Shown: in pieces, positions 6,910 through 14,454 of the stretch
How positions within the stretch are numbered: the stretch's first letter is position 1
Layout: each line of letters starts with the position of its first letter
Assembly (NCBI GenBank): GCA_050249615.1
Contig: JBFWQE010000136.1
Coordinates: 1 to 14,810, forward strand
DNA length: 14,810 bases
Source: VFZN01 sp050249615
Lineage (GTDB): Bacteria; Acidobacteriota; Vicinamibacteria; Vicinamibacterales; UBA2999
Reading direction: 5' to 3'
Position numbers and translations under genes: made by a program
Notes under the pieces: model-generated
Database searches by the model: none
The model's input: the letters and a program-made list of their open reading frames with translations, nothing else
Told to the model about the DNA's origin: nothing

Positions 6910-8474
6910 CCCTCTTCGCGGCCGCGGCCATCCTGCACACCTGGCCGCTGGCGAGCGCGCCCGGCACCTGGGGCCGCGTGGACAACGCCGACACGGCGCT
7001 CAACGCCTGGGCGATCGCCTGGGTCGGCATGGCCCTGCTGCGCGATCCGCTGCAGCTCTTCAACGCCAACATCTTCTACCCCGAGCCGCGCACGCTCGCC
7101 TTCTCGGAGGTGATGCTGCCCCAGGCGCTGCTCGGTGCGCCCCTCACGTGGGCTGGTTTCGACCCGGTCCTCGTGTACAACCTCCTCGCGATGGCAGGGT
7201 TCGCATTGAGCGGCTTCGCCATGGCCTGGGTCGTCGCGCGATGGACCGGTGACCGTGCCGCCGGCATCGTCTCGGGCCTGGCGTATGCCTTCAACGCGCA
7301 CACACTGGTGCGATTCGGCCACCTGCAGGCCATGCACGTGCAGTACCTCCCGCTGGCACTGCTGGCGCTGGACCTGCTGCTTCGGGCGCCCCAGCTCCGA
7401 TGGGCGTTGCTCCTGGCCGCGGCGTGCGTGCTGCAGGCCTTGACGTCCAACTACCTGCTCGTCATGACGGCCATTGCGATGGCGGCCGCCGCGGCGGTTC
7501 GGCCCGAGGCGTGGCGGCCCTCACAGGTCGGCGCAATTGCGCTGGCGGGCCTCGTGGCCGCCGCGCTGCTGGCGCCGTTTCTCTATCCCTACTGGCTGGC
7601 GCACACGATGCAAGGGCTCGTGCGCACCTTCGATGACGTGAGGATGTACTCGGCCACGTGGCGCGACTGGCTGTCTACGGGCGGCACACTGCACCACCGG
7701 CTGTGGAGCCACCGCTGGTTCGGCTCGAACTCGGCGCTCTTCCCCGGCATCACCGTCACCCTGCTGGCGCTGGGCGCCCTTGCCTCGGGACGCGCGTGGC
7801 GCGATCCGCGGGCCCGCATGGCGCTGGCCATCGGCATCGTCGGGCTGGCGCTGTCGTTTGGCGCCAACCTTCCGGGGTATCGACAGCTGTACGAGCTGGT
7901 GCCCATCCTGAAGGGCATCCGCGTCGTGTCGAGGTTCGGGTGGCTCACGCTCTTCGCGCTCCCCGTGCTCGCGGGCTTCGCGCTGGCGGCGATGCGCGCG
8001 CGCGCGACACACGCCGTGGGCACCGCCGTGGCCGTGGGCGCCGGGCTGCTCGTCACGGTGGAGGCGCTCCGCGTGCCGATGGGATTCACGGTGTACGAGG
8101 GCATCCCGCGCATCTACGATCGCGTGGCTGCGATGGACGACATCGTGCTGGCCGAACTCCCCTTCCCGCCGCGCGAGGCCATCCAGGACAACGGGCCGAG
8201 CGTGCTCTACTCGGCCTGGCACCTGAAGCCGCTCCTGAACGGCTACAGCGGGTTCACCCCGGCCAGCTACACCACTCACGCCGAGGTGATGCGGCAGTTC
8301 CCATCGCCAGACGCAGTCCGATCACTCCGCGCCCTCGGCGTCACGCACGTGCTCATGCACAAGCGCCGCGTGCCGGCGGAGCTGCTCCGCCAGGCAGCGG
8401 AAAGCCCCGACCTGGCCCTGGTCGCCGACGAAGGCGACCAGGTGCTGTATTCGTTGTCGAACGGGGGCCGGTGA
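6876..8474 (+). CDS. GT-C-like polytopic membrane protein, paralog 2 of 3
   Basis: The product has 532 residues from a GTG start preceded by a strong AAGGAAGG. The first membrane segment (about 11-26, ending HTWPLAS) is followed by VDNADTALNAW (35-45), then NANIFYPEPRTLAFSE (63-78), YAFNAHTLVRFGHLQAMH, VRMYSATWRDWL and LLNGYSGFTP in a C-terminal domain. It is clearly homologous to its downstream neighbour and more distantly to paralog 1. The short acidic motif after the first membrane helix is where GT-C enzymes keep their catalytic or metal-binding Asp, so a lipid-carrier-dependent glycosyltransferase is plausible; no substrate can be named. It overlaps paralog 1 by 34 nt, and its TGA shares a base with the ATG of paralog 3, a coupling arrangement typical of operons. 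Confidence 0.8.
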   Translation: MALRDRRLPELALFAAAAILHTWPLASAPGTWGRVDNADTALNAWAIAWVGMALLRDPLQLFNANIFYPEPRTLAFSEVMLPQALLGAPLTWAGFDPVLVYNLLAMAGFALSGFAMAWVVARWTGDRAAGIVSGLAYAFNAHTLVRFGHLQAMHVQYLPLALLALDLLLRAPQLRWALLLAAACVLQALTSNYLLVMTAIAMAAAAAVRPEAWRPSQVGAIALAGLVAAALLAPFLYPYWLAHTMQGLVRTFDDVRMYSATWRDWLSTGGTLHHRLWSHRWFGSNSALFPGITVTLLALGALASGRAWRDPRARMALAIGIVGLALSFGANLPGYRQLYELVPILKGIRVVSRFGWLTLFALPVLAGFALAAMRARATHAVGTAVAVGAGLLVTVEALRVPMGFTVYEGIPRIYDRVAAMDDIVLAELPFPPREAIQDNGPSVLYSAWHLKPLLNGYSGFTPASYTTHAEVMRQFPSPDAVRSLRALGVTHVLMHKRRVPAELLRQAAESPDLALVADEGDQVLYSLSNGGR

Positions 8475-10189
8475 TGCTCCGGGCCGCGGCCCTGCTCGTG
8501 GCGTTCGCTGCCATGGCGGTGGTGCACACCTGGCCGCTGGCGAGCGACCTGGCTGGCCTCTCGCGGCTCGACAACGACGACACGGGCCTGAACACCTGGA
8601 TCATCGCCTGGGTCGCGCACATCCTGCCGCGCGATCCCCTGAACCTGTTCAACGCCCCGATCTTCCATCCCGAGCCGCTCACGCTCGCGTACTCCGAGCA
8701 CCTGCTCGTCCCGTCATTGATGGGCGCGCCGCTGCTCTGGGCCGGCAGCTCGCCGACTGTCGTGTACAACCTCCTGGTGCTGGCCGGCCTGGCGCTCTCG
8801 GGCTGGACCATGTGCCTCGTCATGACCCGCTGGACGGGTAGCGCAACGGCGGGATTCGTCTCCGGCCTGCTCTACACCTTCAATGCGCACCAGCTCACGC
8901 GCATCCCACACCTGCAGGCCCTGCACATCGAGTTCTTTCCCCTGGCGCTGTACGCGATGGACAGGGTGCTCACAGCGGGTCGCACGAGCGTTCGACGCAC
9001 GGAGGTTCGAAGCACAGAGGTTCAAGGCACGGAGGTGTCTGCGCCATCTGCGGCCCCATCGTCATCTGCGTCATCTGCGCCATCTGCGGCCTCCGCGTCA
9101 TCTGCGCCATCTGCGTTGTGCCTCGCATCCGCGTTCGCTCTCCAGGCTCTGTGTTCGAATTACACGCTCGTCTTCCTCAGCGCGGCGCTCAGCGTCGCCG
9201 CCATGGTGCGGATGCCGGAGTGGCTGGGGCCGGGCCGGGGGCCACGGGTCTTTGCGCTGGCAATGGCAGGCGTCCTCGCGGTGGCCGTGATCGCGCCGTT
9301 CCTCTGGCCCTACTACCTGGTCAGCCGGGACCAGGGCCTGGTCCGGTCCCTTGAAGAGGTGCGTGTGTACTCAGCCGGATGGCTCGACTATCTGACCACC
9401 GCGGGCCGACTGCATTACGACGCGTGGAGCCACCATGTATTCGAGGGTCGGACGGCCCTCTTCCCCGGCGTGGTGGGTGTGCTGCTGGCACTGGCCGGCG
9501 TGACCATCTCGCCAGGCCTGCGAAGCCCACGGGTCCGGATGATCGCGGCCATTGGCATCACCGGCGGCGCCCTGTCGTTCGGGCCCGCTCTGCCCGGATA
9601 CGCCTGGCTGCACGACCATGTGCTGCTGCTGCAGGGTATCCGCAATGCCTCCCGGTGGGGCGTCCTGTTCCTGGCTGCCGTCGCCATGCTGGCCGGCTAC
9701 GGCGTGGCCGCGCTCGAACGGCGCAACAATCGGTCCCCGCACCGGGCGGCCGGCGCACTTGCGCTCGGGGGCCTCGTAACGCTCGAAGCGCTTCGTGCCC
9801 CCATGGCCTTCTCGCCGGTCATCCCCATTCCAGCGATCTACGATCGGCTCCGCGCCGAGGCCGACGCGGTCCTCGTCGAGTTCCCCATGTACGCCGGGCC
9901 CAGGGTCAGCGAAAACGCGCGGTATCTGGTGGCCGCGACGCGGCACTTCCGCCCGCTCGTCAACGGGTACAGCGGGTTCGAGCCCGAGCCCTATCGCCGG
10001 CGTGCGGGCCGCTGGCGCGGATTCCCGTCCGACGACGTTCTCGACGAGATGCAGGCGACCGGCGTCTCGCACGTGATGCTCCACCTGCGGGACCTCGCCC
10101 CCGAACAACTTGAGGCCGCCACCCTCAGCCCGCGACTCACGCTGCTCGACGACGATGGCGAGCGTCGGCTGTACCGCATATCGCGCTGA
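8474..10189 (+). CDS. GT-C-like polytopic membrane protein, paralog 3 of 3, with repeat insertion
   Basis: The product has 571 residues. It starts at an ATG sharing one base with the previous TGA; the GTG just before it is an alternative start. The motif order matches paralog 2: HTWPLAS, RLDNDDTGLNTW (31-42), IFHPEPLTLAYSE (63-75), FNAHQLTRIPHLQALH, VRVYSAGW and LVNGYSGFEP in the C-terminal domain. Between AMDRVLTA and the LQAL-CSNY helix it carries about 40 extra residues (roughly 170-215): TEV-type pentads, then Pro/Ser/Ala triads, both encoded by DNA tandem repeats whose unit lengths are multiples of three. The insertion falls in a loop between membrane segments, probably without destroying the fold. 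The role is as inferred for paralogs 1 and 2. The gene ends 28 bp before a convergent octamer array; no hairpin terminator is visible. Confidence 0.8.
   Translation: MLRAAALLVAFAAMAVVHTWPLASDLAGLSRLDNDDTGLNTWIIAWVAHILPRDPLNLFNAPIFHPEPLTLAYSEHLLVPSLMGAPLLWAGSSPTVVYNLLVLAGLALSGWTMCLVMTRWTGSATAGFVSGLLYTFNAHQLTRIPHLQALHIEFFPLALYAMDRVLTAGRTSVRRTEVRSTEVQGTEVSAPSAAPSSSASSAPSAASASSAPSALCLASAFALQALCSNYTLVFLSAALSVAAMVRMPEWLGPGRGPRVFALAMAGVLAVAVIAPFLWPYYLVSRDQGLVRSLEEVRVYSAGWLDYLTTAGRLHYDAWSHHVFEGRTALFPGVVGVLLALAGVTISPGLRSPRVRMIAAIGITGGALSFGPALPGYAWLHDHVLLLQGIRNASRWGVLFLAAVAMLAGYGVAALERRNNRSPHRAAGALALGGLVTLEALRAPMAFSPVIPIPAIYDRLRAEADAVLVEFPMYAGPRVSENARYLVAATRHFRPLVNGYSGFEPEPYRRRAGRWRGFPSDDVLDEMQATGVSHVMLHLRDLAPEQLEAATLSPRLTLLDDDGERRLYRISR
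8982..9115. repeat. in-frame minisatellites (15 bp then 9 bp) inside a coding sequence
   Basis: Four 15-bp units (8982-9041: GCACGAGCGTTCGAC, GCACGGAGGTTCGAA, GCACAGAGGTTCAAG, GCACGGAGGTGTCTG) encode pentads of the x-T-E-V-x type. They are followed (9041-9115) by a 9-bp family, YCATCTGCG, with six exact copies and degenerate ones between, encoding Pro/Ser-Ser-Ala triads. All periods are multiples of three, so the frame is kept. The second and third 15-bp units contain GAGGTTC, the core of the intergenic octamer arrays at 1751 and 10218. Confidence 0.9.
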
Positions 10190-10217
10190 TGCCTGCCCGC
10201 GCAGAGGGAAGGGTCTC

Positions 10218-10297
10218 TCAGGTTCTCAGGTTCTCAGGTTCTCAGGTTCTGAGGTTCTGAGGTTCTGAGGTTCTGAGGTTCTCAGGTTCTGAGGTTC
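10218..10297. repeat. 8-bp tandem array, ten copies of T(C/G)AGGTTC
   Basis: Ten uninterrupted octamers lie between the stop codons of two convergent genes (10189 and 10377). Only the second base varies, in the order C,C,C,C,G,G,G,G,C,G; AGGTTC is invariant. The unit TGAGGTTC is identical to the first two units of the array at 1751, and both arrays have the same orientation. The remainder of 10190-10376 holds no gene or clear hairpin terminator that I can see. Confidence 0.95.
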
Positions 10298-10376
10298 TTG
10301 TGCGAGGCGTGTGCCGGCGCCCGACCTGACCGATCCTGCTTCGTCTGCCTCGTCCTCTTCGTGTTCCCGCGACGTG

Positions 10377-12527
10377 CTACTTGCCGTAGAGCCGGCGGTA
10401 GTCCTCGGCAGTGCCGAGGATGCGCTTCACGTAGTTCTGCGTCTCGGGAAACGGGATGTCGTCGATGAACTCGTCCTGCGGCAGGCCCGGGCGCTCGCGC
10501 CGCCACTGGGTCACGCGATGGTCGCCGGCGTTGTACGCGGCCAGCGCATAGTGGACCCCGCCGAGCTTGCGGAGGCTCTCGGCGAAGATGGCGGTGCCCA
10601 GCCGGACGTTCGTCTCGGGATCGGTGAGGCGCGCGGGCGTGAATCGCGGGATCTTCAGCCGCTTCGCGAACTGCCGGCCGGTAGAGGGCAGCACCTGCAT
10701 CAGACCGACGGCGTTGGCCGAGGAGCGGATCTCGGGATCGAACGTCGACTCCTGGGCCACGAGCGCTGCCACCAGGTACGGGTCGAGCCCGCGCGCCGCG
10801 GCATGCTTCCGGAGCAGCGGCCAGTACTCCAGGGGGAACACCACCTTCTGAATCTCCAGGGGCAGCGTCTCGCCGCCCGCCGCCATCCACTGCGGGTACG
10901 CGCGTTTCATCGCGTTGATGCCCAGGCGAAGGTTCCCCAGCCGGTTCTGCACCAGCGCGATGGTCGCGGTGAGCCGCGGCGAGTCGCCCCAGAGGCGCTG
11001 CGCGTACTGCAGCTCGTTCAGGGCTTCCCGGTAGAGCCCGACGGCGATCAGCTCCGCCACCCGATCGACGGTCGGAAATGCCTTTGCCGGAGCCGTCACG
11101 GCGTGCCGATCGAGGGTGGAGGCGACGCGCCCCGCGGCCGCCGGAGACAAGTGCTTTCGCGCGGCCCGGCCGTAATAGCTGTTGAAGTAATCGGTCGCCG
11201 CCAGCGTCAATCGATCGGTTGCCAGCGCTTCATTGCCCGCCTTCCGCCACGCGCGCCCGCTCCAGAAGAGCCAGGAGGGCCGGTAGTCGGACCTCGGGAA
11301 CTGCGCTGCGCCACGATCGAACAGCGCGGCCGCCTCGTCGTAGCGTGCTGCGCGGTACGCCCACCAGCCCGAACGCCAGTAGGCGCGCTCGGCGAAGCGC
11401 CCCGCGGGATAGCGCTCGATCATCACGCGGAACACCTCGTCCGCGCGATCGTCCTCGTCTTCGATGATGAAGTGCGAGGCGAGGTTGTTCAGCACGTCCT
11501 CGGCGAACGGGCTCTGCCGCCGGCTGTCGGCGAAGGAGCGGGCCTCCCGCTCGTACTGCGCGCGTTCACCCAGCCCGCGAAGCGCCGAGAGGTAGTAGAA
11601 CGTCGCCTCGTCGGCGTGGGCGCCGACGCGCTGGCCCTTCAGCGGCTCGAAGGCCTGCTGGTACCGGCGCAGCTGCACGTCGCACGCCGCGATGCGCACG
11701 TGCACGCGGTCGCGCTCGGCGCCGCTGACCGCGTCGTGCGCCCGCTCGTAGGACGTCCGGGCGGCCGGCCACCGCCGCGCCTGGAAGAGCGCGTCCGCCC
11801 GTTTCAGCTCGAGCGCGCCGTCCGGCTCGTCCTCGTCCCAGGCGTTGAGGCGCGTCAGGGCCGACTCGGCCTCCGTGGATTCCGGCGAGAGCGGGTAACC
11901 GTAGTACACCCGGCGGTAGGCATCGACGGCCCGGGCCACGTCGCCGGCCTGTTCCGCGGCAACCGCCAGCCGCGCGAGCACCACGTGCGGAGCGGCGAGT
12001 GGGCGCGCCGCCATGGCCTCGTAGACCGCCACGGCGCCGGCGAAGTCGAGCTGCGCCTCGCGGGCCTCGGCCTGGCCGAGCGCCGCATCCTCCGGCAGGT
12101 GGCCCTCGATCTCGCGCGCGGCGACAGCGGCAAACGCGGCCTCGGCGTCCGCGTAGCGCTGCAGCTTCAGCAGGGCCCTGCCGGTGTAGAACCGCGCGTA
12201 GTCCGACAGCGAACTCGCCGCGAGGGACCCGTGGCTCAGCAACGGCAGCGCCGCGGCCGCGTTGTCTTGCTCGTCCAGCAGCCGGACGCCCTCGACGAAG
12301 TTGGCCTGCGCGGGTGTGAGCGTGGCGTCCCTGGCCGGCGCATGCCAGAACGCCTGCAATTCGCCGGGCACAGGGGGGTGCATCGTCGCCTGGAGGCGCG
12401 GCGCGCCCCCGCCCACGGAAGCGGGCGCGGGATTTCCGTTCGTATCGTGTTGAGCCGGCAGGGCGGGGCCGAACGCGAGGGTCACCAGGAAGGCGGCCGT
12501 GGTGGCCGCCACCGGTCCCCGGTTCAT
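10377..12527 (-). CDS. soluble lytic murein transglycosylase, Slt70-like
   Basis: The product has 716 residues. Residues 1-25 form a signal peptide (MNRGP, hydrophobic core, cleavage before Gln26); no lipobox Cys, so it is a soluble periplasmic enzyme. A long alpha-helical repeat region (about 60-550, TPR-like pairs such as DYARFYTGRALLKLQRY and ADEVFRVMIERYPAGRF) resembles the superhelical U-domain of Slt70. The C-terminal SLT domain (about 580-716) has the catalytic Glu593 in AQESTFDP, GLMQVLPSTG, and the AAYNAG motif. It should cleave the MurNAc-GlcNAc bond of peptidoglycan, forming 1,6-anhydroMurNAc. E. coli Slt is about 645 residues, so this one is slightly longer. The ATG at 12527 is preferred to an upstream in-frame ATG at 12638, because it yields a signal peptide and overlaps the previous TGA in an ATGA junction, implying translational coupling to the GAF gene. 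Confidence 0.9.
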   Translation of the reverse strand: MNRGPVAATTAAFLVTLAFGPALPAQHDTNGNPAPASVGGGAPRLQATMHPPVPGELQAFWHAPARDATLTPAQANFVEGVRLLDEQDNAAAALPLLSHGSLAASSLSDYARFYTGRALLKLQRYADAEAAFAAVAAREIEGHLPEDAALGQAEAREAQLDFAGAVAVYEAMAARPLAAPHVVLARLAVAAEQAGDVARAVDAYRRVYYGYPLSPESTEAESALTRLNAWDEDEPDGALELKRADALFQARRWPAARTSYERAHDAVSGAERDRVHVRIAACDVQLRRYQQAFEPLKGQRVGAHADEATFYYLSALRGLGERAQYEREARSFADSRRQSPFAEDVLNNLASHFIIEDEDDRADEVFRVMIERYPAGRFAERAYWRSGWWAYRAARYDEAAALFDRGAAQFPRSDYRPSWLFWSGRAWRKAGNEALATDRLTLAATDYFNSYYGRAARKHLSPAAAGRVASTLDRHAVTAPAKAFPTVDRVAELIAVGLYREALNELQYAQRLWGDSPRLTATIALVQNRLGNLRLGINAMKRAYPQWMAAGGETLPLEIQKVVFPLEYWPLLRKHAAARGLDPYLVAALVAQESTFDPEIRSSANAVGLMQVLPSTGRQFAKRLKIPRFTPARLTDPETNVRLGTAIFAESLRKLGGVHYALAAYNAGDHRVTQWRRERPGLPQDEFIDDIPFPETQNYVKRILGTAEDYRRLYGK

Positions 12528-13480
12528 CCCGCTGCTCCGGACGGTGCGACCGCTCGCACTGCGGCGTGCGTGCCGCTCAGCCGCGATGCGCCGATGGATG
12601 GCGCGGTGGCTTTCTGCGCGGTGAGCGCTTCGAGGCACCGTCCCGCGTGGCGGGCGAGCACCTCGATGACCTCCGGCCAGGTGCTGGGCACCGCCGGCTC
12701 GGAGGAGTCACCGTTCACGCCATCGGCGTACACCACGGCGACGACACGCCCGCCCACCAGGACCGGGATGGCCATTCCCATCCGGTCCGGCGGCAGGTGC
12801 TCGAAGCCGGGCCCGTCGGCTGCGCCATCACGCGTCGTGGCGGCACGGGCCGACGAGACGGCCAGCGAAATGACTCCGGCATCCTGCAGCGGCAGGTCGA
12901 TGGACTTGGGCTGCGCGTCTCGAGCGCCGAACCCCGACAGCCGCCAGCCCGTGACGTGGTCGCCCTTGATGACCACGACCGCCGCGCGCGCGGCTTCGCG
13001 GCCCGCGGCCAGCGCCAGCGCATCCAGCACCTCGCTGAGCGAGGCGGCGCCGTCGAGGCCGCGAACGCTCTCGACGAGGCGGGTGATGCTCGCCAGTTCC
13101 TGCTCTCGCTCGCTCGCGAGCTCCGCCGTCATGGTCGCCCGGGTCTCGGCGATGGCGCGTGCCTCGGTCTCCGCCACGGCCGCGTGCAGGCGCTCGTCGA
13201 ACTCGGCCCTGGCGTCGGAGAGGCGGCGGTCGGCCTCCTGGCGCACCTCGGCGAGCTGTTGCGCGGCCGCGGCTTCGACGGCGTTCTGCAGTTCCTGGGC
13301 TGCCAGTTCGCGGCGCTGGGCCTCGAGGTCCGCCAGCTTCTGATCGAACTCCGCCTGGAGGCGCTGCTCGGTCTCGCCGACCTGGCGCGCGACTTCGTCG
13401 GAGTTGATGGACAGGAATTCCGAAACCAGGCCCTGGACGGCCTGATCTACGGACGTGCGGATGCGGTCTTCAAGCGCCAT
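12524..13480 (-). CDS. coiled-coil protein with C-terminal GAF-like domain
   Basis: The product has 318 residues, with no signal peptide or membrane segment, so cytoplasmic. Residues about 25-135 form a long, Ala/Glu/Arg/Gln-rich coiled coil. Residues about 140-290 look like a GAF domain: SLSEVLDALALAAGREAARAAVVVIKGD, a central SIDLPLQDAGVISLAVSS segment, GMAIPVLVGGRVVAVVYADG (235-254), and a closing helix VIEVLARHAGRCLEAL. The last 25 residues are low complexity. GAF domains bind small molecules or mediate dimerisation; no output domain is attached, so it may act as a scaffold or sensor with a partner. Its TGA overlaps the start of the lytic transglycosylase gene by 4 nt, so the two are made together. 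GAGAGAG precedes the ATG. A strong promoter lies about 74 bp upstream. No specific family is recognised. Confidence 0.8.
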   Translation of the reverse strand: MALEDRIRTSVDQAVQGLVSEFLSINSDEVARQVGETEQRLQAEFDQKLADLEAQRRELAAQELQNAVEAAAAQQLAEVRQEADRRLSDARAEFDERLHAAVAETEARAIAETRATMTAELASEREQELASITRLVESVRGLDGAASLSEVLDALALAAGREAARAAVVVIKGDHVTGWRLSGFGARDAQPKSIDLPLQDAGVISLAVSSARAATTRDGAADGPGFEHLPPDRMGMAIPVLVGGRVVAVVYADGVNGDSSEPAVPSTWPEVIEVLARHAGRCLEALTAQKATAPSIGASRLSGTHAAVRAVAPSGAAG

Positions 13481-13553
13481 CGTCTCTCTCGTGAAAGGTA
13501 CTACGTTTCAGAGGACTTGGGCCGCGGCTGGGATCGCGTCGTCCGTTTTCGCC

Positions 13554-13582
13554 ATTATGGAGAGGGGTATCGGCCAAGTCAA
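13554..13582 (-). promoter_or_regulatory. sigma70-type promoter of the GAF-transglycosylase operon
   Basis: Read on the minus strand, TTGACT (13582-13577) and CATAAT (13559-13554) are separated by exactly 17 bp. Each hexamer differs from the consensus at one position. Predicted transcription start is near 13547, giving a 5' leader of about 65 nt before the ATG at 13480. No other gene intervenes. Confidence 0.75.
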
Positions 13583-13655
13583 GGCACGCCGGTAGCCCCT
13601 GATGCCTCCTGGCGCCGTGGCGCGCGCGCGCCTTCACAGATGTCGTCAAATTCGC

Positions 13656-13679
13656 CCGAGACGACGGTGTCGTCCTCGG
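13656..13679 (-). terminator. hairpin terminator candidate after the DUF937 gene
   Basis: Directly after the TAG at 13682-13680, the minus strand forms CCGA-g-GACGAC, loop ACC, GTCGTC-TCGG: a ten-base-pair stem with one bulged G. The following bases (GGCGAATTTGAC) contain only a short T run, so termination efficiency is uncertain. It separates this gene from the promoter of the next operon. Confidence 0.45.
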
Positions 13680-14240
13680 CTAGCGCCCCATCTTCCCGAG
13701 CATTCCCAGGACGTCATCGATCATCGAGCCGTCCCGGTCCCGGTCCAGCAGCGGCGTGAGCATCGACATCAGGCCCCCGCCCTGTGGCGAGCCCCCGAGT
13801 GACGACCCGAACGACGAGCCCAGGGAAGTGCCGCCGCCCTGGCGCGCCATCGCGCCCATCATCAACGCAGCCACCAGCGGCAACGCCTTCTTGAGGATTC
13901 CGGCATCGATGCCCGTCTGGCCCGCGGCGCGGGCGGCGACCTGGCGGCTCACGTCCTTGCTGCCCAGGATGTGCCCCAGGATCCCGTTCCCATCGTCGAT
14001 GGCGCCGCCCAGCGCGGCTGGGTTGTCGAGATACCGTCCGTGCTGGCCCTGCGCGAGCGCGCCGATGAGCGACTCGAGGCCGCCGGAGCTCTGCATGTTG
14101 CGCTGGAGACCGGCAGCCAGCGCGGGAACCAGGGCCGACAGGGCGCTGGACGCCTGGTCTTCTCCCAGGCCGAGCTGCTGGCCCATCTGCTTGACGGCGC
14201 CGCCGTTCTGCGCCGCGAGGATGGTTTCGAGGATGTTCAT
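13680..14240 (-). CDS. DUF937 (YidB-like) protein
   Basis: The product has 186 residues, with no signal peptide. The N-terminal part (MNILETILAAQNGGAVKQMGQQLGLGEDQASSAL, continuing LVPALAAGLQRN) is the DUF937 pattern: a short helical opening, an LGL-x(3)-QA segment and a PALAAGL helix. A second repeat-like segment has AIDDGNGILGHILGSKDVSRQVAARAAGQTGI, followed by LKKALPLVAALMMGAM, a Gly/Ser-rich linker, and a C-terminal LLDRDRDGSMIDD, an Asp-rich DxDxDG loop seen at the end of many DUF937 proteins that may bind a metal. The biological role of the family is unknown. The ATG at 14240 has GGAGG five bases upstream; a longer open frame to 14543 runs into the tmRNA gene and is rejected. It is monocistronic, with a hairpin after its stop, and divergent from ssrA. 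Confidence 0.9.
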   Translation of the reverse strand: MNILETILAAQNGGAVKQMGQQLGLGEDQASSALSALVPALAAGLQRNMQSSGGLESLIGALAQGQHGRYLDNPAALGGAIDDGNGILGHILGSKDVSRQVAARAAGQTGIDAGILKKALPLVAALMMGAMARQGGGTSLGSSFGSSLGGSPQGGGLMSMLTPLLDRDRDGSMIDDVLGMLGKMGR

Positions 14241-14394
14241 GGCTGCCTCCAGGATGCTGCCCCGCTCAAGGGGTTGTGGCGAGTCTACCCTGCTTGGTGG
14301 GCGCAACGCGTGGCGCGGCGATTCCCACCGCAGGCCCACGGCCCGCGTGGGCCGCCCGCCGAAGGCCCGCCGCGCGAGGCGCGGCCCTCGCCGT

Positions 14395-14423
14395 TTGCCC
14401 CGCGAGGGCATGGGCCGTACAAT
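14395..14423 (+). promoter_or_regulatory. sigma70-type promoter of ssrA
   Basis: TTGCCC (14395-14400) and TACAAT (14418-14423) are spaced by exactly 17 bp. Transcription would begin near 14430, leaving a leader of about 25 nt to be removed by RNase P before the mature tmRNA 5' end at 14455. Confidence 0.75.
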
Positions 14424-14454
14424 GAAACCTGCAATTCGCGGCACTCTCCACCCA

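Noticed and set aside
10311..13343. 1010-codon open frame on the plus strand, antisense to the transglycosylase and GAF genes
   Set aside because: The translation is Arg/Gly/Ala-rich with no domain, and the opposite strand encodes clear SLT catalytic motifs and a GAF domain. It is a high-GC shadow.
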